Origin: Heterodera schachtii
Lineage: Eukaryota; Nematoda; Chromadorea; Rhabditida; Heteroderidae
Assembly (NCBI GenBank): GCA_023374025.1
Contig: SIJG01000036.1
Location: 505,426 to 569,425 of the forward strand
Length of the DNA: 64,000 bases
Direction of reading: 5' to 3'
The notes below the pieces were generated by a model. The model had not been told where the DNA came from. It saw only the letters and a list, made by a program, of their open reading frames with translations, and did no database searches. Of this stretch, positions 12,397-29,723 are shown piece after piece; positions within the stretch are counted from its first letter, which is position 1, and every line of letters starts with the position of its first letter. The translations under genes were made by a program, and so were the position numbers.

Positions 12397-15300
12397 ATGG
12401 TATTTGAATCAGTTGTCGCGGATCTTCTTAATCGGTTTTTGGGCACTTATGTGGACAATTTAAATGCTTCCCAGCTGAACATTGGCATTTGGGGAGGCGA
12501 TGTAAAACTTAATCATTTGGAGATCAAAGATACAGCGCTTGATGAGTTGGATTTGCCGGTGAAGCTGAGTTTTGGTTATGTTCAAAGTTTGGTGCTTAAA
12601 ATTCCATGGAAAAATTTGTACGTCGAGCCGACAATTGTGGAGATTAGGTGCGCTGCAAACGTAAATAAACCAATGAACCATTAAATTTTTAAAATTTAAG
12701 TGGAATTCATCTGATCATTATGCCGAATCAGGGCATTGTTTACAGCGCAGAAAAAGCGCACAAAAATGAGCGTGAAGCCAAGCAGAAAAAATTGTTACGA
12801 TTGGAGGAGAACAGACGAAGCCGCCAAAGTCGGACAAAAAGTGTCAATTGTTAAACAATTTAAAATTTCAGAGCCAAATATGCCATCGGATGACACTTTT
12901 ACCGAGAAATTAATAGCACAAATTATCAAAAATCTCCAAGTGCATATCAAACGGGTCCATATTCGTTATGAGGACAAATTCTCGAACCGCGAGCGCCCAT
13001 TTGCCACAGGAATTACTTTGGACTCGTTGAATTTTCAGGTGTTGCGAAACAATGAAAAAAAAATTTACCTAATTTATTACATCGCTTTTTAGACAACTGA
13101 TGAGAATTTCAAATTGATAGTGCAGAAAGAAACTGTCAAAATCTTTTACAAGTGAGTACTACATCATTTTACTATTATCATTATTTGTTAGTTATGTGTT
13201 CATTTGCATCATCAGTTTTGTTTTAGATTGGTGTCCATGAGCAGTTTGAGCATTTATTCAAACGCCAACTCCAATTTCATCTCCGACAACAAAGGCAAAG
13301 AGAAGATAATCAACGCTTTGCAACGGACAATTGCAGTCAATGAGGAGAAGCCCGAGGGGTACAGATACGGTGGGTACTGAATTGGCATTTCCAAAAACAA
13401 GAAATTGTTGCCCTTTCTTCCACAGTGTTGGAACCGTTGACCATTGCCGCACAACTCAAGCTGAATCAGAAGCCGGAGAGTGACGGCTCAAATTGGACCA
13501 CTCCCAAAATTGATTTGTCAATGCAATTGGACAAATTGGGACTGTCCATCGGCAAGTACCAGTACCAGGACATGCTGCTGTTTCTGGAGGCCCAAGAGCG
13601 CTTCACTTTGGCCGAGAAATTCCTCAAATATCGACCCAATCTGACACACTATCGCCAGCACTACAAAGAATGGTAAGCATTTCTGTCATGTGTATTTAAA
13701 TTTTAAACTAAATTAATTATTTTGCCAATTTCCGGTGGCATTTTGCATACAATTGCATTCTGAATGAGCAAGTCTTGCGGCGCCGAAACAATTGGTCGTG
13801 GGACAGAATGAAAAAGCATCGGCAAATGGTGAGGGACTACCGAGAGGCGTGGATTCACTTCAGAACTCACAAAACGCCCAGAAAAGCGGTGATGGACACA
13901 ATTGAGGTAGAGAGAGAGTGCAACTGATTCCCCTTCAAATCGTTTAATTAAAATTTAAATTTGATCGCATATTATTATTGCCTTTTTACGCTGAAAGCAT
14001 TTACTCTGTTCACAGGAGGCTGAGGATGCGCTGGACGTGTTCAACTTGAACATCGCGCGACAACAAGCCGAGTTCGAAATCGACAAACAGACCGACCTCG
14101 TCCGTGTCGAGGACCAACCGCAGGAGGGATGGGTTGGTTGGGCCAAAAATTGGTGGTTCGGCGGTTCGCCAAAGGGCAAAGAGGCGGCTGCTCCGGAAGA
14201 CGCACAAATTTTCGAAAAATTGGAGAAGGAATTGACCCCTCAGGAGAAGGAGCGCCTCTTTGACGCCATTGACTACCAAGTGAGAATGAAAATGGCAATT
14301 TAAATGTTAAATTTGGCAAAATTATGTCAGGAAAATATGCCACCGACGGACTATCCGAAACATTTTGTGGAAAATCTGTTCAAATTGAACCTGAAAACAC
14401 TCATGCTGAAGTTGGACGATGTGATGGAACTGCGTTTTTCTCAACTGTCCGCTAAATTGGAGCAGAGATCGGCTGCGAGTGCAATGCGGTAAAACAACAT
14501 TTGCCACTTATGAGTCTTTTTAGGTTCCAAAGCTAATTAATTATCTTTCAAATACTTCTTATTGTTAGTCCTTTTAAGTTTTCTGATTATGTCGCCTATT
14601 TAGCTTCACTTCCGCCGTCAAGTCACTTGAAATGCACGCCGGCACCGAGTCCATGCTGCACATGACGGAGACTGATCGGGCTTGGTTGACCTTGGAATTT
14701 GAAACAAATCCGCTAGAGGGCGACTTTGATCAACGCGTTTCCCTAAACATTGCTCCGGTTGGAACATACGTTTTTTTAATTAAAAAAATATAACCTAGCT
14801 AATTTTTAGGTGATGTTCAAATACCATGCCCCGGCAGTGAACAAAGCACTCGACGTGTTTCGACCGCCAAAATCTGTCCGTCTTCACCAACTGACGACGC
14901 TGGCCATTGCGCGTTACGAGGACGTCAAGGCAATTAATTGGCATAAAATTAGCAAATTTACCTGATCATACCTCATTAACTAATGTTCTTTTTTGCTCTT
15001 TTAGGCCCGTTCTGCGACAGCCCTTCAGCACATGGTGGACGTGCGCAAGAAACTGAAGTTGGAGGTCAAAATTGACCCTGCCATTTTTGTCGTTTGCTCC
15101 GGCGGTGCATTTGACCCAACAAAAACGACATTAATCGCCGAACTTGGTCAATTGAAACTGAACACTTTGGACGAGCCGTCCACAAAAGGCATACGAACAT
15201 GTGAGGAAATTGCTAAGGGCATCATTAAATTTAAGAAAATAATAATATTTGCAGATAACCGATCAGAGATTGCGCTCATTGGTGGCCAAGGCGTACGACA

Positions 15301-18300
15301 ATTTCCAACTTTGCCTCTCCAATCTCCGACTTGTCTTTTCCGACTCATTTGACAATTGCATGAAGGCCCGGGAGGACCGGTGGTCGGATGACCATTTGCT
15401 GAAACCCACGGGGATGTGCATCGACATGCTCCGTGCCACCATTGACGACGTCCAAATTCCGATGTGATTATTTTTTACTTATTTTTGACAATTATTTTCC
15501 AATACAACGAAATTTATTTTCAATTTCTGAAGAAATTCCATATGTTATTATGCGGTTTATTTCCTTTTCTCATAATCAGGTTCCGTCTCATTGGTGAACT
15601 GCCTGACCTTGTGCTGACAATTTCGGACGATCGCCTCGTTGAACTGCTCGAATTCTTCAACACCATTCCGAAACCCGAATTTGAGGAGGAGCAAGTGGAT
15701 TTGACTGCACCCGTTGCCGATGGAACGTCGTTGCGCGACAGGGCAAAAATGCAAATGATTTTATCGGTTTCTTTTTGCTTTCTTTTACTTTTTCGCCTTT
15801 CAATAGAAAATATATATATTTGGAGTGGAATTTTTAGACCGAAGAACTTTCGGAGGAAATGCTGCAAAATGTCCGTGCTGACGAAGCATCGAAAAAGGCA
15901 ACTGAAAAGAAAAAGGCTGTTACGAGGGAAATCTCTTCTCGTGAGCAGCAAGTTCAGCTCGACCTCAGCCTGAAACTGAACGAAGTCCATTTCTTACTTT
16001 AGTGTCCGTTGCAAATTTGTGGCATTTTTTAGGTTGGCGTCGTCGTCAAACATCGCCACACTGCCTTTTTGAGGTGCCAATGCCTCTTTTTCCCATCCGT
16101 TATTATTCGCTTTCAGTGCCCGAATTCAACGGTTGGGTTTCAATATGTGCAAACGGATGTTCGAAATGGAAGTCCGTGCCCACATGGATTCGGTGGCGGT
16201 GCGTGCCTCCCCCGCGGCTGTCACTTTGCTGACCGAAGTCAACGCCAAACTCGCGGAACAACAGCAGGGAAAGGTCGGTCCGTACAAATTCATACATTTT
16301 CAAATTGTAAATAAATCAAACAGAACCAACCAAACGAGGAAAACGACCGTCCGGCATTGCGCGAATACCCTAACTATTGGGAGGAGAAACGGATTGACCG
16401 TTCAGTCTATTGGTGGTTCAGACCGATGAAGAGCACCAGCGGAACGGACGCGATAAACATGACGGAATTGTCGGACGATTTGCGCGAAGCGGCGGAATTG
16501 AAGCGGCAATTTTCGGAAAAGGTTTGTCTGTCCATTTGCTCGCCCATTGAAGAAGGCCTTCGAATTTTCTACTGCTTTTTAGGCCGAATTTTCAATTCGT
16601 CACTGTCTGATCACTGTGGAAGCCGGGGTTCGTGATGTTACGCGGCCGATGATTTTGATTGAAAGTTCTGTCACTGGCACTGCTCGGAATTGGTCCAGCA
16701 CACTGACTGCGGTACGACCCACTCAAAATCATTTCTAATAAATCGCAATGAATTTTTAGAAATGTGAGACTCATCTGATTGTCTCTTATTTCAATGAGAC
16801 ATTCAACGTTTGGGAGCCGGTCATTGAGCCCGTTTTGCACGAGGACAAAGGCTGGCAAAACTGGAAATTGGCATTGAAAGTAATTTTTCATTTGCTTGTC
16901 ATTGTGCCATTTTCAAATGTTTTGCTTCAGATCGGTCCGCAAGAGGAGGAAGACGGAGCAGTCCAACCGTCAAGCAGTCCATCGGCCTCCAAAAAGGACA
17001 AAGAGACGAGCGGAGATTCCAAAATCGCATTGCCACCCCCAAAATTGGCCATAATCGTTGAGGCCACCGAAACATTGGACATTACCATCACCAAATCATT
17101 CCTCCAACAGCTTACCCAACTCTCTGAAGTATGTACTTTGTACTTTTTCGTTCATTTTTTCTGTTTAGGCCTTTGAAAATGCTTCTAAACAAATCAGCAC
17201 CACGCGCCGTGAGTTGCCCGGCACTTCCTCCCATTTGTTGCGCAATGACACTGGGCTTGGCGTCAGTGTGAGCAGCACCGAATCGGTGAAGGTAAATTAT
17301 GGCCAACAAAACCAGAAAAAATACCTAAAATAGCTATTTGATGAATTTATGTAAATATAATACCGTATTTCAGATTATCCCCTCCTCCCCCTCCGATGGT
17401 GGCCAATTTGAGTGTTGCGCTGGCCAATACGTCCCGATGGAATGCGTCGCTTCGTCGGCGGAATCGATTCGCGAGATCAACTGGCGCATGAAGGAGGACC
17501 AGCGCCAAATTCAGCTCCAATTGGCATTTTCCGACCCGGAGACGGAACGAACAGTGAACATTGCACGGACGGAGAAACAATGCGTCCATTTGCCAAGAGA
17601 GGCGGATTCGGGTACGAATTTGTACAAAATTTGAATTACTCATCCGGCACAATTCATTAATTTTTATTTTATTATAGGTAAAAAATGGACATTTGTCGTG
17701 GAAACCGTGAAGGAAGATGCTCGTCATGTCGTTACGTTGAAGTCATTGGTTACGGTTGGTAAACCATCAAAATACAAAACATATTCAATTTGACTAACTG
17801 TCAATGCTTTAATTCTCTAAAGGTGCTTAACCATTTGGAAATGCCAATCGAAGTCCAAGCATTGCACGACTCGAACAGTTTGCCCTGCGGCACCGCACTG
17901 CCAAAGGCCGCTGAACCGTTGAACATCCCCGTCCCGTGCCTTTACACACCGAACGGTCAACTGAAAATTCGACCCACTTATGGACGTTATGATTGGAACA
18001 ATGAAAGGTATGATATTAAGATGAAGTATTTAATCAAATATTCTATTGCTTTTACTAAAAAATATCCCCATCAGCATTTCATGGCTTGATTTTGGCACAA
18101 CAAAACGGCAAGCAGTTCGATGTGACAATTCCGTGGAGACGGGACACGGGATTTACATCGAGATCGGTCAGCTTTTACGCCCTTTCTTTTTAATAGTAAT
18201 TGCATTGTATCTTTTTTCGTTAGTTGTTGTCGATGAACCAATCCGTCGTGGCAATCGCCGATTTGAGGACGCTGACTGTGCCGCGTACACTGTCCATCTG

Positions 18301-21300
18301 TTCCCGCCCATTCACTTCATCAACACATTGCCAATGCCAGTCCAAATTTCGGTGCCCGTCCATTGCGAATTGGCAGGCGGTGACGGGCTGGACATTGTTA
18401 ATTTGGTCGCTGGATTCCCACTCATTTTCACGGTAAATGAAATTTAATTTAATTACGGCATGTGCTAATTTGAACACATTTGCTTCCTTGCAGGTTAATG
18501 TCGGTACTGAACTGTACGAGTTGCATTACATAATTCCAAGCGTTAAAAACCCACTGGAAACCGTTCGAATGGAGGGCAAAACGAACACCAATTTGGAATT
18601 GGTTGGACATGCACCTTTTCAGTTACGTATTAAATTGAAATGGATTATTTTAAGTGCCTTGGTCTGAATTGGAGCACTGAATTCTTACGCACGAATTTGA
18701 TGCTTTACGCTCCGTATTGGATGGTCAACGAGACGGGCAAACAACTCGCCTATTATGTGAGACATGGCAAACACAAATTGCAATTCATTTATCTTTAAAA
18801 TTCCTCTAAATAATTTCGGTAAGCATTTCTAATGGCTCACAATCAGTCTTTTTTCTCCGTCATTCATTTGTTCCCCCTTCTCTTAGGGTCTTCCGTCGGT
18901 AGTTCCAAAACCAAAGCGTCCCAAAGTGAAATGTCGTTGTTGTCCTGATTGCTTGCGTACTCGTAAAGCTCAGGTCAGGGACGTATTTAGGACATTATTT
19001 GGCGGGGGATGAACGATACGAACGGACGGAATGTCTTTTTCGCTTTGTTTTTCCGTTGCTTTCTTTCCTTTTCATTTCCCCTCCTCCTAAATACGTGCCT
19101 GATGATTGAGTTTTTGCCTAATTTCTTTTGCTTGGGCTTGTGTTGGTTGGTCTTTGTCTTTGTGTGTGTTTTGCATGTCCTTAATTATATTTAAACACCG
19201 TTAATTATATTTAAATTAAATACCGACAACATTACTCTCAACTTTCACAATTTTTAGAGTAAATCCGTCCAAATTCCGCACCCTCCCGGCACCAATCCGA
19301 TGATTCTGCGGTTGAACGAAAGTGAATTTGAGTCGAAGAAAAAGGCAAAGGTGAAAATCGTGGACGAGTCCGATTGGTCTGCCGAATTCCCTTTGGACAT
19401 GGCTGGCAGCAGTGGGCGAGTCATTTGCAAAGGCATCGCCGAAGGACAGCGCGAATTTGAGGTGGCACAATTTGAAAACATTTGTTCATTTTTATAAATA
19501 CCCTTCTCCGTTCAGATGACTGTCGATGTCCAATTGGGTCAGTCCGGCCTCACAAAAGTGGTGACCATTTCGCCCTTCTTTTTGCTCCAAAATGACAGCA
19601 AAGTTGACATCGAAGTGCGCGAGCCGCACACGACGGATTGGATTGTTGTGCCGGCAGAATCAGTCAGTGCCCTTCTGAAAAACAACAAATAAATGACCAT
19701 TTGCAGGTCATTGGGTTTTGGCCAGTACAGAAAGAGAAACGCAAAACGTTGGTGGCACGTTATGCCAACACGGAGGAGGAATCGGTGCAATTCCCATTCA
19801 CAGAGGCATACGAAGGCTTTTGTCAAATCCGGAATAATGTAATGCTTTCATCATTCCCAAATTGTAATTTCATCCCTACTTTTAGCTGATCGGCCTTTAC
19901 GTTATCGTCTCTCTGTCCGACGAATCGTCCGTCATTCATATGGAGAATTTTGTGCCCGGAATGGTGCCGGCGATTCTGATGAACGACACCAAATACCCAA
20001 TTCGCTACCGACAGACGGACCACGGACAGTGGCAAATCGTAAAGCCCAACCAAATGGCACCATTTGCGTGGACCGACTCGCTGAATGGTGCTGTTTCTGT
20101 CCTTTAAATGGCTTTTTATTTTCAAATAATCCTTTAAGCCTTTTTCAGATTGTAAATTGGAATGGGAGTCGGGCGATGCTGAGAATTCGGATGAATTGTT
20201 GCGCAACCGCGACATTTCTTATCTGCCAGCCAACAGTGATGGTTACCATTATTGTGTGTCCTTTTTGGACGGGCGCCAGCGCGTTTTGCTCGTAATTATT
20301 TTATTCTTTATTAGTAAATTGTCTATTTTATTTATTTATTTTGTTTAGTTTACTGCTGACGAAAAAGTTTCTTTCATTGCGCACCAAGCGTACGAAGTGA
20401 GTGGACGGATGGGCATAACAACTTCGTTTTCACATCCCATCGGTCTTTTCAATCAGTCAAATTTCACAGATGGAACAGCCGGACATCGAATTGGAGCTGC
20501 ACTTGCACGGGCTGGGCATCTCCCTGGTCAACAACTTGAAAAGCATTGAAGTCCTTTACATGGTAATTGAGATTCATTTTACTATTTCATATTACGATAC
20601 CAATATTTAGGCCATTTCTCCAGGTAAACCGAAGAAAAGTGGCGAAGAGTCGCTCAAAATGGCCACCGGTTTCTGGTGTCAATATCGTCAGACCACTCAT
20701 CAGCAGACGCTTCACGTGAAATTGCACAATTTCCAAATGGACAACCAATTGCCCGCCTCCACCTTCCCCTCATTACTCGCCATGGTACCACAGCCGAAAT
20801 CGGTGGTCAAAAATGGTTGCTTTTTTATTTAAAAACTAAAATGGTCCATTTTTTCCATTGTTCTTTTTTTAGAGCCAAAGCCATTCTTGGAGTGTTCATT
20901 TGTGATGAGCCAATCGGAACATACGAACATTGTCCAAATCAAATTGCTGGAGGCGTTGGTGCAAGAATTTGCGATTCGCATTGACCGAACATTGCTCAAC
21001 GAACTGTTGGACATAATACCGAAAGAGACCATTCAGACGGGATACACTGTGAGCACAAATGACTGAATCAATATCAATTTGCCGTTGTTTAGCGCGAATC
21101 ATTCAAAATGGACATGGAACTGACAGAAAAAGCGCTGAATAAAAGGGCGATTCAAACGCGGGTGACACAGGCCAAGGCGTATTACCAGCGAATGCACATT
21201 TCCCCTCTGATGGTTGGTCATTCTTCGACCAGTTCATTATTGTTCTGATGATTCCTTTTCACATTTTCAGATCCATTTGAGCTTTTCCCAGGGCCATGTT

Positions 21301-23022
21301 GAGGAGGAGGGCACAGATGGGGCCGGCATCCAATGGGAATTTATGAATTTGATTCTGAAAAGTGTTGGCGTTACACTCACCGAAATCCAAGACGTCATTT
21401 TCAAGTATTTGCTGTTGAATTGCCTTTTCATTGCTTTGCAATTTTCGGCTTGCCTTCTTCCAACGCGAGGCCACCTTCTACAGTCGTGCCCAATTGCAGT
21501 CCGAAATCCAAGCCCATTACACCCACCAATTCATTAAACAGCTTTACGTCCTCGTGTTGGGTAATCAATCCGCAGCTGGGTTTTCGGTTCTTTCTTGAAA
21601 ACCCTTTCTTCCCCAGGCCTCGACATCCTCGGCAATCCGTTTGGCCTTGTCCGCGACTTGCGCACCGGCGCTGTCGACTTGTTCTACCAACCCGTGCTCG
21701 GCATGGTCACTGGGCCGTCCGAATTTGGGGAGGGTGTTTATATTGGACTGACTAGTGCGTTCAGGTGGCATTCTTTTGGCTATCGTTTGTTGCTTTTTTC
21801 GCATGCCCCCATTTTTAGTCACACCGTCGGCGGCGTTCTCGGCTTGGCTTCGCGCATCACCGGCACAATGGGCAAAGGGGTGGCGGCACTGACTTTGGAC
21901 GAAGGACTACCAAAGACGGCGAATGCAGGCCCGGCAGCAGCCGACCAGCATCGGCGAAGGAATGTTCCGCGGCGTTCGCGGAGTGGGCACAAGCGTTGTG
22001 GAAGGAGTCACCGGTCAGCCGGCACTTATAATTACCACATTTGGCTCTTAATTGCTAATTCTATACCACACTGACAATTTTGTTTTTGTTGTTTCTCAGG
22101 TGTCGTCTCCAAACCCGTCGAGGGCGTTAAACAGGGCGGCCTGCTTGGCGGGATTAAAGGCATCGGTAGGTCAAACTCATAGGAACGGGGCCTTATATAA
22201 AAGCGTTCTGATCAAATTTATGTTTAGGCAAGGGAATGGTCGGTGCAATTGCTCGTCCCGTGTCGGGGGTGGTCGATTTGGTCACAACGACGGCGGACAA
22301 TGTCAGAAAGTGAGCAAGGGGAGAGATGGGAACACGACGGGGCCAACTTCAACATACTAAAACATACAAATTGTTTTCAGTGCCATCAGCAATGTTGAGG
22401 ACGTAAAGCCAATTCGCCCGCCACGTGTCATTTCCCATGACAAAATCATCCGACCGTACGTTTTTGAGGAGGCCGTCGGATACAAAATATTTCGGGTTCA
22501 AATTATTCAGTCTATTATTTCTTACAATTAATCACATTTTGTAGGAGACGGACCGTGGTCAATTTGCGGACACTGATCACTACCTGACTTATGGGGGCAT
22601 CACAAAACATTTGGTCATCATCGTGACGGACAAGTGAATGAATAAACAAATGATCATCGACCCTTCCCTACTAACTGTACCATAATAACCCATTAATTCT
22701 TAGGCACGTAATTGAGGCTCGGCAACACGAACTGACGGGTAATTGGAGTGCTGATTGGAACCCGGAATACGCCGAACTCAAAAGGCCGACTCGGGTGGAT
22801 TCAAATGGAAAATTTGGTTGGCAATTAAACTTAAGAATGCCAATTTTAATTCCATTTTTAGGCATTGAGCTCAGACTGAAGAAGGAGAAAAAGGGATTTT
22901 CGTTTTTTTCTTCGAAAGATGCCAATGTCAAAGGCAAAATTGTGCAATTCGGTGCTGAACACGTCGCGCAACGAGTGTTTGAGCACATTCTTCGCGCCTG
23001 GGAATACGGTGTCGCGGATTAA
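12397..23022 (+). CDS. vps-13: VPS13 family bridge-like lipid transfer protein
   Basis: VPS13 proteins form long hydrophobic grooves that move lipids between organelles at contact sites. The first exon has the chorein_N signature ([19 protein letters not shown], then [10 protein letters not shown] and LKIPWKNLY). More than 35 exons follow with short introns. Landmarks in order are [12 protein letters not shown] (13750), the [10 protein letters not shown] linker (14155), [16 protein letters not shown] (16790), [11 protein letters not shown] (17240), [18 protein letters not shown] (18295), the VAB/SHR-BD hallmark [14 protein letters not shown] (18700), [21 protein letters not shown] (20500), [12 protein letters not shown] (21460), [16 protein letters not shown] (21615) and [17 protein letters not shown] (21845). 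The C-terminal PH-like part ends at 23022. Two defects are visible. One extra base near 21904 breaks the frame in the ATG2_C-like region. The acceptor at 13734 reads CCG instead of CAG. Both could be assembly indels. Confidence 0.93.
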
Positions 23023-23199
23023 CGTTCTTTTGTACGAATGAATCCCCACCATTTCTCTCCTTTCTTTCGCCTTTTTTTGCTTTTCAATTCTAATCAATGC
23101 TTTTGAACTCTTTTTTGATCACGGCTTTGTGCCTTTCGCTTTACATTCTTCTCGCTTTTTGCTGAATCTTTAATGGACTATATATTCATAACGCAAAAT

Positions 23200-23666
23200 G
23201 GTAATAGTTCAGTTCGTTGTCCCCCCCCCCCTTTTTTTCGAAAATTTTTTTTATGTTTGCAAAAGTCCTGAAAACATGTTTCCAAGGCTTTTCGGGGTCT
23301 TGATCACGAATACGGCACCCATTTCGGCCTATTCCGATCCCGGGCTTGAATTCGAACAAAAAGTCGAAAATTCAAATTTTCGATTTTCACATTTTTGGTC
23401 TAAAAATGGCTAAATGGTCTTTTATTGAAGCAATGTTGAATTTTGGTTCGTTTCCATGTATTAAACAAAGTTTAAACCAAAAATGTGAAAATCAAAAATT
23501 TGAATTTTCGACTTTTTGTTCGAATTCGGGTCCGGGATTAGGAAAGGTCTAAATGGGTGCCGTATTCGTGATCCCCCAAAAGCCTTGGAAACATGTTTTT
23601 AGGACTTTTGAAAACATAAAAAAATTTTCGAAAAAAAGGGGGGGGGGGACAAACTGAACTATTACC
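23200..23666. mobile_element. Foldback/MITE-like element with about 200-bp inverted arms
   Basis: The left arm (23200-23404) and right arm (23471-23666) are near-perfect reverse complements around a 66-bp loop. Ends read GGTAATAGTTCAGTTCGTTGTCC on the left and the reverse complement on the right. The arms include poly-C/poly-G runs just inside the ends. A possible target duplication CAAAAT lies a few bases outside each end but is offset, so it is uncertain. There is no coding capacity. It sits about 180 bp after the VPS13 stop, so read-through transcripts would form a long hairpin. Confidence 0.8.
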
Positions 23667-23875
23667 CACAAAATACGTATCAATTGTACATTTTATTATA
23701 AATGTCCGGTAGAAAATAAATGTGAAAATGTTCCTTGATTAGAAACAAAATTGGATATTAGCGCATTTGGCAGTGATAAAACGTAAAAACGAATGGAAAA
23801 ACTGACAAGTGTGTTATTGGGGCACAAAATTTGTCACTCATATTTTGAAATAATCGTCTGAAGATCAACTTTGGG

Positions 23876-24247
23876 TTGTCTGAATTTGATTCCGAGTTTC
23901 TCCCCCGCATGGTTTCGACGACGGACACAACGGCCATCGATTCGTCCAGTCCCATCACGTCACTCTGCTTGGAGTCGGATCGTCTGAATGTTCATGGCGG
24001 TGCCATTGCGCTTGGCCACCCCCTCGGCGCGTCTGGCGCTCGAATCACGGCCCATCTGACACACGAGCTCAAGTGAAGAGCACCTTTATTTTTATTTTTC
24101 AAATTCGCCAATTTGTCGCCCAAAGTTTCTTTTCTTCGACTTATTTTTCCCATTTTGTTTAGGCGTCGCAATGCTCGCTATGCCATTGGCTCCGCGTGCA
24201 TCGGTGGTGGCCAGGGAATTGCCTTGCTTTTTGAGCGGGTCTGCTGA
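23876..24247 (+). pseudogene. C-terminal fragment of mitochondrial-type 3-ketoacyl-CoA thiolase
   Basis: Two joined pieces carry the thiolase C-terminal signature: [20 protein letters not shown] (about 23983), which includes the active-site histidine loop GHP, and after an intron (about 24073-24162) AIGSACIGGGQGIALLFE with the CxGGGxG catalytic cysteine loop, then the stop. The match is closest to ACAA2-type thiolases of fatty-acid beta-oxidation. The intron junction restores the reading frame. Everything upstream of about 23960, including the N-terminal thiolase domain with its first catalytic cysteine, is absent: only about 220 bp separate it from the foldback element. A full thiolase is about 400 residues and this is about 70-120. 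It is most likely a truncated duplicate stranded by rearrangement. An unusual alternative is a far-upstream exon spliced in. Confidence 0.75.
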
Positions 24248-24346
24248 CCGCGAACGTCCGTCCCGTGGAACTGACCAATCGCCGAAATTTACATGATTAC
24301 CGACTTTATAATTTTCGACCAAAGGGTGTTTGATGGAATTTCTATA

Positions 24347-25132
24347 CCGTATTAGCTCTTTTTATCACCCCGTCTCCATTAATCCCGCTGTCTCCAATTA
24401 TCCCCCCCCCTTTCTGAGGAGGTTGAAAAATAATCCCCCCGTCTCCATCTATCCCCCCGGGGGATAAATAGAATTTTTACTTAATACCACTAACATATCC
24501 AATCTAAGTTATGAAGTTCCAAAAAAGTAGTTTACGTAAATTTCGAGTGCTCGAGAAATGAAAAATTTTAAAAAATTCCAAATATTTTATAAAAGAAAAA
24601 TAAGGTTCAAATTCGGAACCCGCAGTTGTACCCCTCGCGTATGGCCCCAGCATTTTTTTGCCTATAACTTTTTTCTTTGTCATCCAAATCCAACAGTCTT
24701 GGTATTATTCAAAAGCTCAACAACCTCTATTAGATTAGAAAAACAAAAAGATTTTTTGGCTTTTTGAAAAAGTTATTAAGAAAAATTTCAATAATTTTGA
24801 TTTTTTCATGGGGCTCAACTGACGTAGACCGTTCATATTTGTAATTCAATATTTTGGGATTTTGTCAAAGTTTTGTAAATATTTGACATTTTTCATGTAA
24901 AATTCACAAATTCTTTAACAAAAATGCAATAAAAAATAATTTTTTGTTTGACGCGGTGACAGTTTTTGACGACATGTTCAAAAAATTTTTAAAAATTTAC
25001 TACTTAATCTTTCGAAAAATAATACCCCCCCTTCTCCATTTATCCCCCCCCCCGTATCTAATAATCCCCCCCCCCCCTTTCTGAGGAGGTTGAACAATAA
25101 TCCCCCCGGGGCGATAATTAGAGCAAATACGG
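24347..25132. mobile_element. MITE with TA target duplication and CCGTATT inverted ends
   Basis: The left end CCGTATTAGCTCTTTTTATC and the right end, read as its reverse complement CCGTATTTGCTCTAATTATC, match at 17 of 20 bases. Both are flanked by TA (24345-24346 and 25133-25134), as in Tc1/mariner/pogo-group elements. About 32 bp inside each end a direct-orientation repeat CTTTCTGAGGAGGTTGAA is present (about 24411 and 25077), with C-runs. The AT-rich core has no transposase frame, so it is non-autonomous. Confidence 0.7.
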
Positions 25133-25134
25133 TA

Positions 25135-25610
25135 AATGCTTTATCAATTTTTTGGAGAGTATTGCTGCCGTTTGTATCGCTTAAGTTCTGTATGGGTACA
25201 ATCGGGCATGAGGGGGGGGGGGGGGAGACCGTTTTGTAAAGCTCACAAAAACATTTCCAATGGATGACGATCCGAAGGCACAAAACGCATTGATAGTCAG
25301 TCTCGTCCCTTCGTTTTCCGTCTCATTCCCCTCCGGTGATACTTTACCTTTGCTTATTTGCCATATGATTTAAACAGAAAAAACCTTAAGCTTGCTTATT
25401 ATGAAACATTTTTACAAAAAACGAATAAAATTATACTCGAAAGACCCGCCCCATGTGTATATAAAATGATACCAATATTATTTTAACATATTTTTATTAA
25501 CGATCTACAAATAACAATATTACGACGGGACGGGGAAAGGATGATGGGGAAAGGAAGAAGCGGAAGGCGGGGGGACAATCGTGTTTTTGGTTGGTCGATT
25601 TGCTGAAGAG
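25135..25610. other. Intergenic spacer
   Basis: AT-rich, with a 12-base G-run near 25220 and no supported coding frame. It includes the 3' flank of the minus-strand BCL11-type gene. Nothing else recognised. Confidence 0.4.
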
Positions 25611-29723
<4,113 letters not shown>

